A stretch of 64,000 nucleotides of DNA, from the NCBI RefSeq assembly GCF_900142465.1, contig NZ_FRAX01000001.1, forward strand, positions 1 to 64,000, in the 5' to 3' direction. Source of the stretch: Fibrobacter sp. UWH6 (GTDB lineage Bacteria; Fibrobacterota; Fibrobacteria; Fibrobacterales; Fibrobacteraceae). The translations under genes were made by a program, and so were the position numbers. Each line of letters starts with the position of its first letter. Position 1 is the first letter of the stretch. The notes under the pieces were generated by a model, which saw only the letters and a list, made by a program, of their open reading frames with translations, made no database searches and was not told the origin of the DNA. Positions 24,666 to 33,970 of the stretch are shown one piece after another.

Positions 24666-25733
24666 ATGAAATCAGTCCTGTCCGTCATCCTTTTTTTAGT
24701 ACTGAATGCGTTTGCAGTATCCGCAAATGGTTCTTTTGGGGTGACTGCAGATGGCTCGATAAGTCCCTTGGGAATGGTGCTGATGGGAGCTGCCACGGGA
24801 TCGTTTAATGCGGATTCGGTCATGGCGGCTGAAGCGGAAGGTGCAGAATCTTGCGAAGGCGATGACTGCGAAGATGATGACGATGACTGCGAGGGCGAAG
24901 ATTGTGAAGAATCGGAAGATTGCTCCGAAGAGGACTCTGAAGATTGTCTGGATTCCGCTGCGGTTGCCGCCCGCAATATGAAAAATGTTCCTCTTCCACG
25001 TCAGACTGCCTATACTGGCAAGGGCCTGTCTATTGGTCTTGGTGGTGGAATTTACAATCCTACGGAAGATTGTGATTGCATGGGTATTTGGCAAGGGCAG
25101 CTGGAATACTTTTATGCCGATTGGATTAGTGGCGGTATCGATGTCCGTTTCTTTGGGGGCGACCTGGATAGCGATGTGATGGTCATGTACCAGCGCTACC
25201 GTACGAACCTCAGGTTCCATAAGGCCTGGCAGAAATTGGATATTTACCTGGAATCGGTGTTGGCCTTTGAAAATACAAGCATTTCTGAATTGCGTGACCA
25301 GATCAATAGCCGCGGAAAGTATTCTACGGAGGTCGTTGGCGATTTTACCGATGATATGCCGGATTGGGTTGTTGGCGTTACCACGGATACAATTCTCGTT
25401 GAAGACACGACCTTTGTGAAAGACAAGGAAGCTTGTGAACGGATGCTGTCGCTGGATGGTTTTTCTGTGGGCGTGGGTGCTGGTTTTGGTTTGAATCTGA
25501 CTCGCCTCTGGGGTGTGACTGGAAGTGTTCTTTTCGAATACAATTTCTCGAAGGTTATGGAACTCTCCTTGGTGCCCGGTGTGGCCTTCAATTTGCGCGA
25601 AGTTTGGGGTTGGGCCAAGAAAAATCTGCTTTCTACCTGGATTATGGTGGAATTTGGCGCCCAGCGATACTTCAATAATGGTGTAAAGGATTGGGCGAAT
25701 TACGGTCTTGTGGGCATCCAGTTGGGCATTTAA
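24666..25733 (+). CDS. Secreted outer-membrane barrel-like protein with acidic Cys-rich segment
   Basis: 355 residues. A signal peptide (about 1-20, ending AFAVSA) precedes a low-complexity segment (about residues 58-96) made almost wholly of Asp, Glu and Cys, with eight or so cysteines spaced 4-7 residues apart (for example CEGDDCEDDDDDCEGEDC). The rest (about 115-355) is beta-rich with repeated Gly-aromatic strands and ends YGLVGIQLGI, typical of an outer-membrane barrel. The acidic Cys cluster could bind divalent metal or form disulphides in the periplasm or at the surface. I do not recognise a family. A TATAAT lies 10 bases upstream. Confidence 0.75.
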   Translation: MKSVLSVILFLVLNAFAVSANGSFGVTADGSISPLGMVLMGAATGSFNADSVMAAEAEGAESCEGDDCEDDDDDCEGEDCEESEDCSEEDSEDCLDSAAVAARNMKNVPLPRQTAYTGKGLSIGLGGGIYNPTEDCDCMGIWQGQLEYFYADWISGGIDVRFFGGDLDSDVMVMYQRYRTNLRFHKAWQKLDIYLESVLAFENTSISELRDQINSRGKYSTEVVGDFTDDMPDWVVGVTTDTILVEDTTFVKDKEACERMLSLDGFSVGVGAGFGLNLTRLWGVTGSVLFEYNFSKVMELSLVPGVAFNLREVWGWAKKNLLSTWIMVEFGAQRYFNNGVKDWANYGLVGIQLGI

Positions 25734-25755
25734 CCCTTGGACTGCCCCTTCCAGT

Positions 25756-25783
25756 TTGACAAAACGGTTTGATTTTCTATATT
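25756..25783 (+). promoter_or_regulatory. Promoter of the rpsF-rpsR-rplI operon
   Basis: A perfect -35 TTGACA (25756-25761) and TATATT (25778-25783) are 16 bp apart. They predict a start near 25790 and a 5' leader of about 70 bases. Confidence 0.8.
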
Positions 25784-25789
25784 TGAGCC

Positions 25790-25859
25790 ACCGATTTTTA
25801 TCGGAACCCTCCCGGGGCCAATGTTGGTAACCTGGGCGAAAGACCAAAGGGATCTCATT
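25790..25859 (+). promoter_or_regulatory. Structured 5' leader of rpsF
   Basis: The leader contains the hairpin CCGAT-TTTT-ATCGG (25791-25804) followed by G/C-rich complementary segments around CCCGGGGCC and CCTGGG. rpsF leaders in many bacteria bind the S6:S18 complex for autoregulation; that this one does so is inference, since I cannot confirm the consensus fold by eye. Confidence 0.35.
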
Positions 25860-26228
25860 ATGAGACAGTATGAAACTATGGTGATCATCGACGCTATGAT
25901 CTCCGACGACGCCATCAAGGCTGAAATCGAGACCATCGCCGCTGCAATCACTAAGGGTGGCGAAATTGTTCGTCGCGATGATTGGGGCAAGCGTAAGCTC
26001 GCTTATTCTATCAACAAGCGCCAGCACGGCTTCTATGTTATCTTCTACTACAAGGCAGAAGTTGCAACTGTTGCCGCTATGGAAGCTGCTCTCAAGCTCA
26101 ATGAAAACGTTCTCCGTTGGATGACCCTCGCTGATTATCCGATGTCCGAAATCGTTTACAATGCAGACATGGCTCAGTCTACCGAAGAAATCGTTCCGGT
26201 TGACGCAGAAGAAGGGGAGGCTGAATAA
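25860..26228 (+). CDS. rpsF: 30S ribosomal protein S6
   Basis: 122 residues. [16 protein letters not shown] is the first strand and helix of S6, followed by [20 protein letters not shown] and VIFYYKAE, then an acidic tail ([14 protein letters not shown]) as is common for S6. It binds 16S rRNA and S18 in the small-subunit platform. ATG 25860 begins the conserved domain; an in-frame upstream ATG at 25821 lies in the leader and is rejected. Its stop overlaps the rpsR ATG by one base (TAATG), giving coupled 1:1 translation. Confidence 0.97.
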   Translation: MRQYETMVIIDAMISDDAIKAEIETIAAAITKGGEIVRRDDWGKRKLAYSINKRQHGFYVIFYYKAEVATVAAMEAALKLNENVLRWMTLADYPMSEIVYNADMAQSTEEIVPVDAEEGEAE

Positions 26229-26479
26229 TGGCTTTTGAAGATAAGAAGCAGGCAACCCGTATTCGTCGCAAGAAGACTTGCTGGTTCACCGAAAACAACG
26301 TTCAGTTCATTGACTACAAGGATGAAAAGACTCTCCGTCGCTTCATCTCTGAACGCGGTAAGATTATTCCTCGCCGTATTTCTGGCACCTCTGCTAAGTA
26401 TCAGCGTATGCTGAACGAAGCTATCAAGCGTGCTCGTCAGATGGCTATCCTTCCGTTTGTCTCTGACAGCATGCGCTAA
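26228..26479 (+). CDS. rpsR: 30S ribosomal protein S18
   Basis: 83 residues. [20 protein letters not shown] and [20 protein letters not shown] are the S18 core, followed by [15 protein letters not shown]18 forms a heterodimer with S6 on the 30S platform. The single Cys in KKTCWF fits a zinc-free S18. It is middle gene of the conserved rpsF-rpsR-rplI operon, starting on the last base of rpsF and ending 17 bases before rplI. Confidence 0.98.
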   Translation: MAFEDKKQATRIRRKKTCWFTENNVQFIDYKDEKTLRRFISERGKIIPRRISGTSAKYQRMLNEAIKRARQMAILPFVSDSMR

Positions 26480-26496
26480 TAAGGAGGAACTAGACT

Positions 26497-26946
26497 ATGG
26501 AAATTATTCTTAAGGCTAACGTACCTCACCTCGGTAAGATGCTCGACGTTGTGAAGGTTAAGAATGGTTATGCAAATAACTACCTCTTCCCCCGCAAGCT
26601 CGCTGTTCGCGCTACCAAGGAAGCTATCGCTGAAATCGAAAACAACCGCGCTGCTGTTGAAGCTGCATTCCAGAAGGAATTGGCTGCTGCAGGCGACGTA
26701 GCTGCAAAGCTCTCTCAGATTTCTGTGAACATGGAACGCCGCGTTGTTGAAGGCGAACGTCTGTACGGTTCTGTATCCGCATCTGACATCGCTGACGCAA
26801 TCACCAAGCAGGGTGTCAAGGTGACCCGTGCTCAGGTCGAACTGGCTGAACCCATCAAGCAGCTGGGTGTCTACACCGTGACCATCAAGGTCTTCGGTGA
26901 CGTCGAAGCTCAGGTTAAGGTTTGGGTCGTTAAGGAACAGGCTTAA
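26497..26946 (+). CDS. rplI: 50S ribosomal protein L9
   Basis: 149 residues, the normal length. MEIILKANVPHLGKMLDVVK with VKNGYANNYLFPRKLAVRAT is the N-terminal rRNA-binding domain, then a long connecting helix and the C-terminal domain (RLYGSVSASDIADAI, QVELAEPIKQLGVYTV). L9 reaches from the L1 stalk base and helps maintain reading frame. A strong ribosome-binding site (AAGGAGG) lies about ten bases upstream of the ATG. Last gene of its operon, followed by a terminator. Confidence 0.98.
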   Translation: MEIILKANVPHLGKMLDVVKVKNGYANNYLFPRKLAVRATKEAIAEIENNRAAVEAAFQKELAAAGDVAAKLSQISVNMERRVVEGERLYGSVSASDIADAITKQGVKVTRAQVELAEPIKQLGVYTVTIKVFGDVEAQVKVWVVKEQA

Positions 26947-27008
26947 TTAGCTGCCGGACGCGAAGTGTCCACAGGCTTAAGCCAATCCCTAAAGACTAGA
27001 TCTTTTGG

Positions 27009-27047
27009 ACCGCTCCCCTCCTAATCGGGGGGGGGCGTTTTTTTTGT
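27009..27047 (+). terminator. Rho-independent terminator of the ribosomal protein operon
   Basis: A G/C-rich hairpin (CGCTCCCCTCC / GGGGGGGGGCG around a TAATC loop) is followed by a run of eight or more T. Confidence 0.85.
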
Positions 27048-27065
27048 TGGAAAATAGTTGGTTGG

Positions 27066-27291
27066 AAAAGGCGGTGGAAATATTTGAAAAAGAGGGTTTT
27101 ACACCGCCTTTTTATTATGTTGTATGAAAATTAGACGGTTTTGGAAGTACTTTTTTGGCTTTTGGCCTCCGTAAAAGCCTGATTTTGCGATTTGTTATGA
27201 ACACTCTCCCCCTAAAAAGGTGTTTTATTGTAGGCAAACTAACGAAAAGGCGGTGGCGGGGCGGCTGTTTTCGGCTTTTCCACTGCCTTTT
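27066..27291. repeat. Array C: two long-spaced inverted-repeat elements
   Basis: Element 1: AAAAGGCGGTGG (27066-27077) and ACACCGCCTTTT (27101-27112). Element 2: AAAAGGCGGTGG (27245-27256) and CCACTGCCTTTT (27280-27291). The 12-base arms are separated by exactly 23 bases in both and each pair has one mismatch. The elements are 179 bp apart. Between them lies a short hairpin (GGCTTTT / AAAAGCC, 27157-27179). No gene is present in 26947-27380. Confidence 0.65.
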
Positions 27292-27380
27292 TTCTGAATT
27301 TTTGCGGAAAAACGTATTTATAGGCCGTTGCGGCCGCCTGAGGTTTGGTTTATGGTGGGTGAGTTTTCTATTTTTGGGGC

Positions 27381-28928
27381 ATGCGCAAGATTTCGTTGAT
27401 GTCTTTTGTTAAGGTTATGGCCTGTGCGGCCAGTTTGTTGGCTGTTCAATCTTTTGCACAGCCCCGTGATTTATTTGCTGAATTTGAGGAAGAAGCCGCT
27501 GTGGCCGATAAGGCCGCCGCTGATTCTGTAGAGGCTGCCAAGAAGGCCGAGGCGGATAAGAAAGCTGCCGAAGAAAAGGCCGCCGCCGAGAAGGCTGCAG
27601 AGAAGGCCGCCGCTGATAGCGCCGCTGCTGCCCAGGCTGCTGCAGCCGCTCCCGTAAAGACCGAAGAAGAATTGGCTGCTGAACAGGCTGCAAAAAGAGC
27701 TGCTGCAGAAAAGGCGGCTAACATCATGCGCTCAACGGCAGAAGGTGCCGCTGCCGAAGCTGAAAAGGCTAGGGCTGCGTCCGATTCCTCCGCTGCCTCG
27801 CAGGACCCCTACGAAGGTGTAGACCGCAACGAACTTTACGCCCGCGAAATGCAGCGCATCAGTGATTCCCTGCAGTATATCAGCGATTCTATCGCTCTTG
27901 CTCAAATGACTGCCGATAGCATTGCCGCTGTCGAAAAGGCTAGGAACGATAGCATCCAGGCTTATAACGATTCTATTCAGGCAGCCAGCGCCAGTTCTAC
28001 AGCAATTCCCTCTTCCAGCTCCATGAGCCGTCGCGACATTCTTGGCCCCGTCAAGGTTTCCAAGGTGAATGGCCTCGACGATATGAAGGGTAAGTACAAG
28101 AGCCCCCGCAAGGCCATGTTCATGTCTCTGGTGGTGCCGGGCGCCGGTCAGCTGTATGTGGGCGGATCCACCTTTACCAAGGTCCGCGGTGGTGTTTATC
28201 TAGCTCTCGAAGCCGCTCTCTGGGGTAGCTGGTATTACTATTCCGTGTACAAGTATGATCGACAGGTAAACAGATACAAGAACTTTGCCAACGACCATTT
28301 CTCCATTGGTACCTACGAAACGAAGATGCGTAAACTGTATAAGGATGTTTCTGAGAATGGGGCTGAATTCCGTTCCCGTTACCTCGGTTCTCGTGAGTCC
28401 TTCTGCGAAGCCATTTTTGGTGATGCGAATAGGGAAGGTTGCTACAACGATTCTTACGTCTACTACAAGGATACTGACTATAGAAATCGTTTTGTCAATA
28501 ATCCTAAGTCGCTGGGTGATGATCGCAAGAAGAACGGCTTCTACGATGAATCTGCTGTGTACCAGCATGTGTCCGATGGCTCTTACGTGCTGGGCTGGGA
28601 CGACGTGAAGGATGAAGCTGTTGCTGCAAGCCTTGATCTTGAAACTAACGGTTCCGAAGTTGTGGCCCTAGGTACATCCTCCAATCAGGACACCTACCGC
28701 AGCATGCGCAACAAGGCTAACGACTATGCCGATATGCAGGCCTGGTTCTTTGGCGGCATCATCCTGAACCACATTGTGTCTGCCGTTGATGCAGCCTTTA
28801 CGGCCCACGCTCATAACAAGGCTCTGTATCAGGAAGATCTTTCCTGGTATGACCGTCTCCACTTTGACGGTGGTGTAGTTCTTGGTGAATCTGTTGGCGT
28901 AAATGTAATGGCTAGCTGGGGATTCTAA
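27381..28928 (+). CDS. Secreted protein with Ala/Lys/Glu helical region and C-terminal DUF5683-like domain
   Basis: 515 residues. A signal peptide (to about residue 26, LLAVQSFAQ) is followed by ~150 residues of Ala/Glu/Lys-rich, probably coiled-coil sequence with AAEKAA repeats (about 45-140) and a Ser-rich linker. The C-terminal half begins PRKAMFMSLVVPGAGQLYVG, the DUF5683 hallmark (serine, proline, GxGQ/ELY), and has two further hydrophobic stretches. A paralogous domain is in the next gene (MGASALLPGMGELYLG), which overlaps this stop by one base (TAATG). The coiled region could span the periplasm; function unknown. Confidence 0.8.
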   Translation: MRKISLMSFVKVMACAASLLAVQSFAQPRDLFAEFEEEAAVADKAAADSVEAAKKAEADKKAAEEKAAAEKAAEKAAADSAAAAQAAAAAPVKTEEELAAEQAAKRAAAEKAANIMRSTAEGAAAEAEKARAASDSSAASQDPYEGVDRNELYAREMQRISDSLQYISDSIALAQMTADSIAAVEKARNDSIQAYNDSIQAASASSTAIPSSSSMSRRDILGPVKVSKVNGLDDMKGKYKSPRKAMFMSLVVPGAGQLYVGGSTFTKVRGGVYLALEAALWGSWYYYSVYKYDRQVNRYKNFANDHFSIGTYETKMRKLYKDVSENGAEFRSRYLGSRESFCEAIFGDANREGCYNDSYVYYKDTDYRNRFVNNPKSLGDDRKKNGFYDESAVYQHVSDGSYVLGWDDVKDEAVAASLDLETNGSEVVALGTSSNQDTYRSMRNKANDYADMQAWFFGGIILNHIVSAVDAAFTAHAHNKALYQEDLSWYDRLHFDGGVVLGESVGVNVMASWGF

Positions 28929-29650
28929 TGAAGACTTTTGGAAAGGTCCTTCAAGTTCTACTTCTTGCCGCCGCGGTCGCTTTTTCGCAGGTGGTCATCT
29001 CTGTTGATGACAATGTTTCTAAGAATAGCGACAAGAGCTGGTGGAAAGCCATGGGTGCTTCGGCACTCCTTCCGGGTATGGGCGAACTGTACCTGGGCGA
29101 GCAGGAATTTGTGCGGCCTTTCGTGTGGACCGACGTTGCCCTGTGGGTGACTGCCATTGGATCCTATTTTATTGGTGAACGCTATGTGACATCCGCTCAC
29201 GGATATGCGGTTCGTCACGCAGGGCTTAATACTTCCAGCAAGAACGTCGATATGCTGAATACCGTGGGCGATTATCGTAGCCGTGGCGGTGTTGACGGTC
29301 AGAACTCTTCACCTGATATGGATGAAGATTACAATCAGGCCATGATTCGTGCTGGCAAGAAAATCGATGAAGACCTGTCGGCTGAAATCCAGTGGGACTG
29401 GGGTAGCTCCGACAATCCCGAAACTTCGGAACACATTGATGAATATAAAAGTCGCTTGCGCCATTATCGTGTGAGCCGCATCGTTTTCCAGGCTAGTGTT
29501 GGTGCGTTGGTCTTGAATCGTGTGGTTTCTATGCTGAACACGATCCGTGTTTATCGACGTACTTCTTCTAAGGCCTTCTCGGAACGGATTGAGTTTGTTC
29601 CCGAGTTCTATGAAGATGGAAGCGGCTTGTTGATGAACGTTAAATTTTAG
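28928..29650 (+). CDS. DUF5683-like membrane-associated protein
   Basis: 240 residues. A signal peptide or anchor (about 1-20, VLLLAAAVAFSQ) precedes KAMGASALLPGMGELYLGEQ, the same motif as in the preceding gene, then a hydrophobic segment (VWTDVALWVTAIGSYFIG) and a polar middle. Near the end LVLNRVVSMLNTIRVYRR is another membrane-like stretch. It starts on the last base of the previous gene, so the two are translationally coupled and probably act together at the envelope. No enzymatic residues are evident. Confidence 0.75.
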   Translation: MKTFGKVLQVLLLAAAVAFSQVVISVDDNVSKNSDKSWWKAMGASALLPGMGELYLGEQEFVRPFVWTDVALWVTAIGSYFIGERYVTSAHGYAVRHAGLNTSSKNVDMLNTVGDYRSRGGVDGQNSSPDMDEDYNQAMIRAGKKIDEDLSAEIQWDWGSSDNPETSEHIDEYKSRLRHYRVSRIVFQASVGALVLNRVVSMLNTIRVYRRTSSKAFSERIEFVPEFYEDGSGLLMNVKF

Positions 29651-29711
29651 GCGGATTTAGGCAGCTGTTTGAGACCGCGGAGCACCTAAACAACATTATA
29701 GGATTGAACAA

Positions 29712-30890
29712 ATGCATGCAGGTACTTCTAATTTTTTAAAGGCATTCCCCATAAAGTTTGCGATTCTAATTGCGACGTTCATTTCGTTGTTGTTAGTGGG
29801 GTGTAGCGATGAAGCTCCTGGTGCAAAGGTGCCTGCTTTCAAGGCTCCTGATTCCAAGGCTGCGGCCAAGAGTGGTGCGCCCGGTGGTAAGGGGCCCGGT
29901 GGCCCTGGTGGTCGTGGCAACAAGACTTTCGCCGTTGAAGGTTATATTGCAGAATTCCACAAGCCCAGTGGATCTTTCCAGACAATGGCTACCTTGGAAG
30001 CTTTGAACCGTGTGGAGTTGTCCGCTGCCGCCAACGGTCGTCTGGTGAATCTTTATGCAAAGGATGGCGCTTCTGTACAGAAGGGTTCGCTCCTTGCCAA
30101 GATTGATGATTCCGAATTGAAGGCACAGTTGAAGCAGGCTGAATCCAGTCTGCATCTGGCTCAGCAGAAAATGGAACGTACCAAGGGTTTGGTCGAAAAG
30201 AACGCCGCGACGACGACGGATATGGAAGCTGCTGAAGCCTCCCTCAAGTCTGCCGAGGCCAGCGTCGAATTGATAAAGGCTCAGATTGCAAAGACTGAAG
30301 TCCGTGCCCCCTTTAGCGGTAAACTCGGTTTTGTGAATGTTTCTGTGGGCGCCTGGGTGACCACGGGCACTTCCATTGCGACTTTAAGTGAAGTGACGAA
30401 ATTGAAGGCCAAGTTCGCCTTGCCGCAACGATATGCGACTACCTTGAAGGTGGGCAATCCCATTACCTTGATTGACGAAGAACGGGCCATCCAGAAAGTG
30501 GGGAAGGTGACAGCCCTTGACGCCACGATTTCGGAAAGCAGCCGTACCCGCCAGATTATGGTGACCGTGGATAATTCCAAGGGCGAATTGATTGCTGGCG
30601 GTTATGCCAAGGTTAGCGTTGAATTGCAGTCTGGCCGAACCCAGACAATTCCCGTTCCCGCCGAAGCTCTTACGCTGGACAAGGATGGCGCCTATATCTT
30701 TGTGGTGCAGGATGGCAAGGCTTCTATGCGCCGTGTGGAGACGGGCCTTCGCACTCCCATTGCAGTTGATGTAATTTCTGGGCTGAATGAAGGCGATACC
30801 GTTATTACTTCGGGCTTGATTAGCATCCGTCAGGGAAGTTCTGTTCGTATCCGAGAAATCCGTAACAACACCGATTACGAAGTGGATTAG
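29712..30890 (+). CDS. RND efflux periplasmic adaptor (membrane fusion protein), lipoprotein
   Basis: 392 residues. The lipobox SLLLVGC (Cys about residue 31) marks an inner-membrane lipoprotein, followed by a Gly/Pro/Lys-rich linker. The fold reads in order: lipoyl half (ALNRVELSAAANGRLVNLYA, then ASVQKGSLLAKIDDSEL), alpha-hairpin coiled coil (about 135-190), second lipoyl half (KTEVRAPFSGKLGFVNVSVG), beta barrel and membrane-proximal domain. It links the RND pump encoded 18 bases downstream to an outer-membrane channel; no TolC gene is in the window. Substrates unknown. Confidence 0.92.
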   Translation: MHAGTSNFLKAFPIKFAILIATFISLLLVGCSDEAPGAKVPAFKAPDSKAAAKSGAPGGKGPGGPGGRGNKTFAVEGYIAEFHKPSGSFQTMATLEALNRVELSAAANGRLVNLYAKDGASVQKGSLLAKIDDSELKAQLKQAESSLHLAQQKMERTKGLVEKNAATTTDMEAAEASLKSAEASVELIKAQIAKTEVRAPFSGKLGFVNVSVGAWVTTGTSIATLSEVTKLKAKFALPQRYATTLKVGNPITLIDEERAIQKVGKVTALDATISESSRTRQIMVTVDNSKGELIAGGYAKVSVELQSGRTQTIPVPAEALTLDKDGAYIFVVQDGKASMRRVETGLRTPIAVDVISGLNEGDTVITSGLISIRQGSSVRIREIRNNTDYEVD

Positions 30891-30908
30891 ACGAGAGACG
30901 AAAGAAAA

Positions 30909-33900
30909 ATGAGTGTTGCAAATCTATCTGTTCGTAGACCTGTCCTAATGACGGTGATGGCCTTGGTCATCATCTTGCTTGGCGCCTTCGGTATGAGTGA
31001 GTTGGGTATTCGTGAATACCCGAACGTAGACTATCCCATTATTCAGGTTAGAACTTCTTATCCTGGCGCAAACGCTGCCGTGGTGGAAGCCGAAGTTACC
31101 GAAGTCCTGGAATCATCCATTAACAGTGCCCCGGGTATTAAGGCCCTGACCTCTACCAGCTCCGATGGCTTTTCTTATATCAGTGTGGAGTTTGAAACGG
31201 GCATGGATCTGGAGGATGCCGCCAACGATATCCGTGACCGCGTAAGCCGTGTCCGCCGTAAATTGCCTGACGATGTGGACGAACCGACGGTGAACAAGAG
31301 CGACTCCGATTCCGACCCCATCTTGATGATCAGCTTGGTCAGCGATAAGCTGGACGCCATGGACGTTTCTGAAATCGCACGCAATCATGTGAAGGAACGT
31401 CTGCAGACCATTAACGGTGTTTCCGAAGTGGTTATCTGGGGTGAAAAGCAGCCTACAGTGCGTCTGTGGATTGACCCCATCCGTATGCAGGCCATGGGCG
31501 TTACCGGAAGCGAAATGAGTGCCGCCCTTTCCAAGGGCAACCTGGAACTTCCCGCAGGCTCTATCGAAGGTTCCGAAACAACCCTTTCTATTCGTACTCT
31601 GGGCCGAATTTCTGACCCGGAAGCTTTTGCAAACATTGCGGTAAAAACTGCGGCCGATGGCACTGTAATTCGCGTGTCCGACGTTGCTAACATCCATTAC
31701 GAACCGCTGGATACCCGTAAGGGATTTAGACGTAACGGCAAGAACACGGTGACCTGCGCTCTGGTGGCTCAGCCTGGCAGTAACCATGTGAACATCGCTG
31801 ACGAATTCTACAAGCGTGTGGAAGAACTCCGCCGGGAATTGCCTGAGGGTGTCGAGATGCTTTATGGTCGCGACACTTCCATTAATATCCGCGCTTCCAT
31901 CAAGGAAGTGGTGGAGACCATCTTTGTGGCGTTCCTTCTGGTGATTGCCATTATCTTTGCATTCCTGCGTGAAGGCCGTACGACAATTATCCCCATGGTG
32001 GTGGTGCCGGTGGCTGTGATTGGAAGTTTCTTTGTGCTGTACCTTTGCGGCTTTAGCATTAACGTTCTGACGCTTCTGGCCATGGTGCTTGCCATTGGCC
32101 TTGTGGTGGATGATGCTATCGTGATTGTGGAAAACATTTACGATAAGATTGAAAAGGGCATGACACCTAAGCAGGCTGCCGTGGCGGGAACAAATGAAAT
32201 CTTCTTTGCCGTGATTGCAACGTCTGTGGTCTTGATGGCTGTGTTCATTCCGGTGCTTGCCCTGGGCGGTACCACGGGTCTTCTATTCCGCGAATTTGTG
32301 GCGGTGATGATCGGGACGGTCTTCCTTTCTACCACTTGCGCCTTGACACTTTCTCCCATGCTTTGTTCGAAGTTCTTGCGTCATCAGAAGAAGGGATCGT
32401 TCTACAAGATAACGGAACCGTTCTTTGAAGGTCTGAATAAAATTTATGCCGTGCTTCTGGGTGGCTTCCTTAGATTGCGTTTCTTGTTGTTCCCGGTGGT
32501 AGCCGGGCTCCTGTTTGCGGCTTATTTCTGCTTCAACAACATGAGCTCTGAAATGGCTCCCACAGAAGATTCGGGCTCTGTCATGGTGAACGTGAATATG
32601 CCCGAAGGTGTGACCCTTACCCGTACCAAGCGCATGGCCGATGCGTTTGTGGATGAGGTCATGACCATTCTGGATAGCGGTGAGTATAAGGAAGTGCAGG
32701 CTGGCGCTTGGAATGCCGGTAACTCCAGAATTCGTTTGTCCTTGAATGACGACAAGACGGCTCGTCGCCCCCAGAGCGAAATTGCCCATGCCATCCAGAT
32801 TCTGGGTAACGAATACCCGGACTTGCGCGTGATGGTGTTTGAACCTCAGAGTATCAGTACCCAGCGAGGTGGTCTGCCGGTGCAGTTCGTGTTGCAGGCG
32901 GGGTCCATCGAAACTTTGCGTACCTTGGTTCCCAAGTTCATGGAAGCGGCTAGCAAGAGCCCCATATTCAGCGTGGTGAACACCAACCTGAAATTTACCA
33001 AGCCTGAATTACATATTGAAATCCTGCGAGACAAGGCTGACGAGGAAGGGGTATCCGTAAATGATATAGCCCAGGCCGTTCAGCTTTCTATCAGCGAAAA
33101 GAGCTATGGTGAATATTATCGTGAAGGCCGCCAGTACGACGTGATTGGTGCCGTGGGTTATCAGTACCGCAGTTCTCCCCAGAATCTTTCTCTGTTGACG
33201 GTGAAGAACCGCAAGGGGGAGGCCGTTAGCCTGGATAACTTCATCACTTATAAGGAACGTTCTGCATCTCCGTCGTTGCCCCGTTACAACCGATTCAGTT
33301 CTGCGACCATTCAGGCAGGGCTTGTTCCCGGGATGACCATCGGCGATGGCGTTGAAGAAATGCGCAGAATCGCTAAGGATGTACTGAAGGAATACCCCAA
33401 CGTGAGCACGACCCTTAGCGGTGCTTCCAAGGAATTCGAGGAAAGTTCTTCGGGATTGTATATCGTGTTCTTGCTGGCTCTGGCGCTGGTGTTCCTGGTG
33501 CTGGCGGGTCAGTTTGAAAGTTTCCGCGCTCCCCTGGTGATTTTCTTTACGGTGCCCCTGGCTTTGGCCGGTGCGTTGGCTTGCCTCTACCTGACAGGTC
33601 AGACCTTGAATATCTTCAGTGAGATTGCCTTGATTCTGTTGATTGCCCTTGTGACCAAGAACGGCATCCTGATTGTGGAATTTGCAAATCAGATTGCGGC
33701 GGCTACCGGATGTACAAAGCTTGAGGCGGCTAGGCAGGCGGCGACCCGCCGCTTCCGCCCAATCCTTATGACGAGCCTTTCTACGGTATTGGGCGCAGTG
33801 CCCCTGATCCTCACGGGCACGCCTAGCCGTATCGCAATGGGTATTGCCATTGCGGGCGGTCTCACCTTTGCGACCTTCATGACCCTCTTTGTGGTGCCTG

Positions 33901-33968
33901 CGGCCTACAGCTACTTCGCCGGGAAGGTGGAGCACGTCAGCTCTACTGACGCAAGTAAGATGGCTTAA
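30909..33968 (+). CDS. RND-family (HAE1-type) multidrug efflux permease
   Basis: 1019 residues, full length for AcrB/MdtB-like pumps. N-terminus: NLSVRRPVLMTVMALVIILL, then RNY-type pore loop region EYPNVDYPIIQVRTSYPGAN. Twelve membrane segments occur in two six-helix repeats; the proton-relay motif in TM4 is AIGLVVDDAIVIVENIYD, and the large porter and docking loops lie between. The C-terminal repeat includes ALVTKNGILIVEFANQIAAA. It uses proton import to export drugs or envelope compounds with the adaptor just upstream. Convergent with the FtsB-like gene, with 2 bp between stops. Confidence 0.95.
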   Translation: MSVANLSVRRPVLMTVMALVIILLGAFGMSELGIREYPNVDYPIIQVRTSYPGANAAVVEAEVTEVLESSINSAPGIKALTSTSSDGFSYISVEFETGMDLEDAANDIRDRVSRVRRKLPDDVDEPTVNKSDSDSDPILMISLVSDKLDAMDVSEIARNHVKERLQTINGVSEVVIWGEKQPTVRLWIDPIRMQAMGVTGSEMSAALSKGNLELPAGSIEGSETTLSIRTLGRISDPEAFANIAVKTAADGTVIRVSDVANIHYEPLDTRKGFRRNGKNTVTCALVAQPGSNHVNIADEFYKRVEELRRELPEGVEMLYGRDTSINIRASIKEVVETIFVAFLLVIAIIFAFLREGRTTIIPMVVVPVAVIGSFFVLYLCGFSINVLTLLAMVLAIGLVVDDAIVIVENIYDKIEKGMTPKQAAVAGTNEIFFAVIATSVVLMAVFIPVLALGGTTGLLFREFVAVMIGTVFLSTTCALTLSPMLCSKFLRHQKKGSFYKITEPFFEGLNKIYAVLLGGFLRLRFLLFPVVAGLLFAAYFCFNNMSSEMAPTEDSGSVMVNVNMPEGVTLTRTKRMADAFVDEVMTILDSGEYKEVQAGAWNAGNSRIRLSLNDDKTARRPQSEIAHAIQILGNEYPDLRVMVFEPQSISTQRGGLPVQFVLQAGSIETLRTLVPKFMEAASKSPIFSVVNTNLKFTKPELHIEILRDKADEEGVSVNDIAQAVQLSISEKSYGEYYREGRQYDVIGAVGYQYRSSPQNLSLLTVKNRKGEAVSLDNFITYKERSASPSLPRYNRFSSATIQAGLVPGMTIGDGVEEMRRIAKDVLKEYPNVSTTLSGASKEFEESSSGLYIVFLLALALVFLVLAGQFESFRAPLVIFFTVPLALAGALACLYLTGQTLNIFSEIALILLIALVTKNGILIVEFANQIAAATGCTKLEAARQAATRRFRPILMTSLSTVLGAVPLILTGTPSRIAMGIAIAGGLTFATFMTLFVVPAAYSYFAGKVEHVSSTDASKMA

Positions 33969-33970
33969 AA

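Noticed and set aside
27155-27412. 85-residue plus-strand frame before 27381
   Set aside because: It spans array C, has no ribosome-binding site, a skewed Phe/Arg/Leu composition and overlaps a good gene start.
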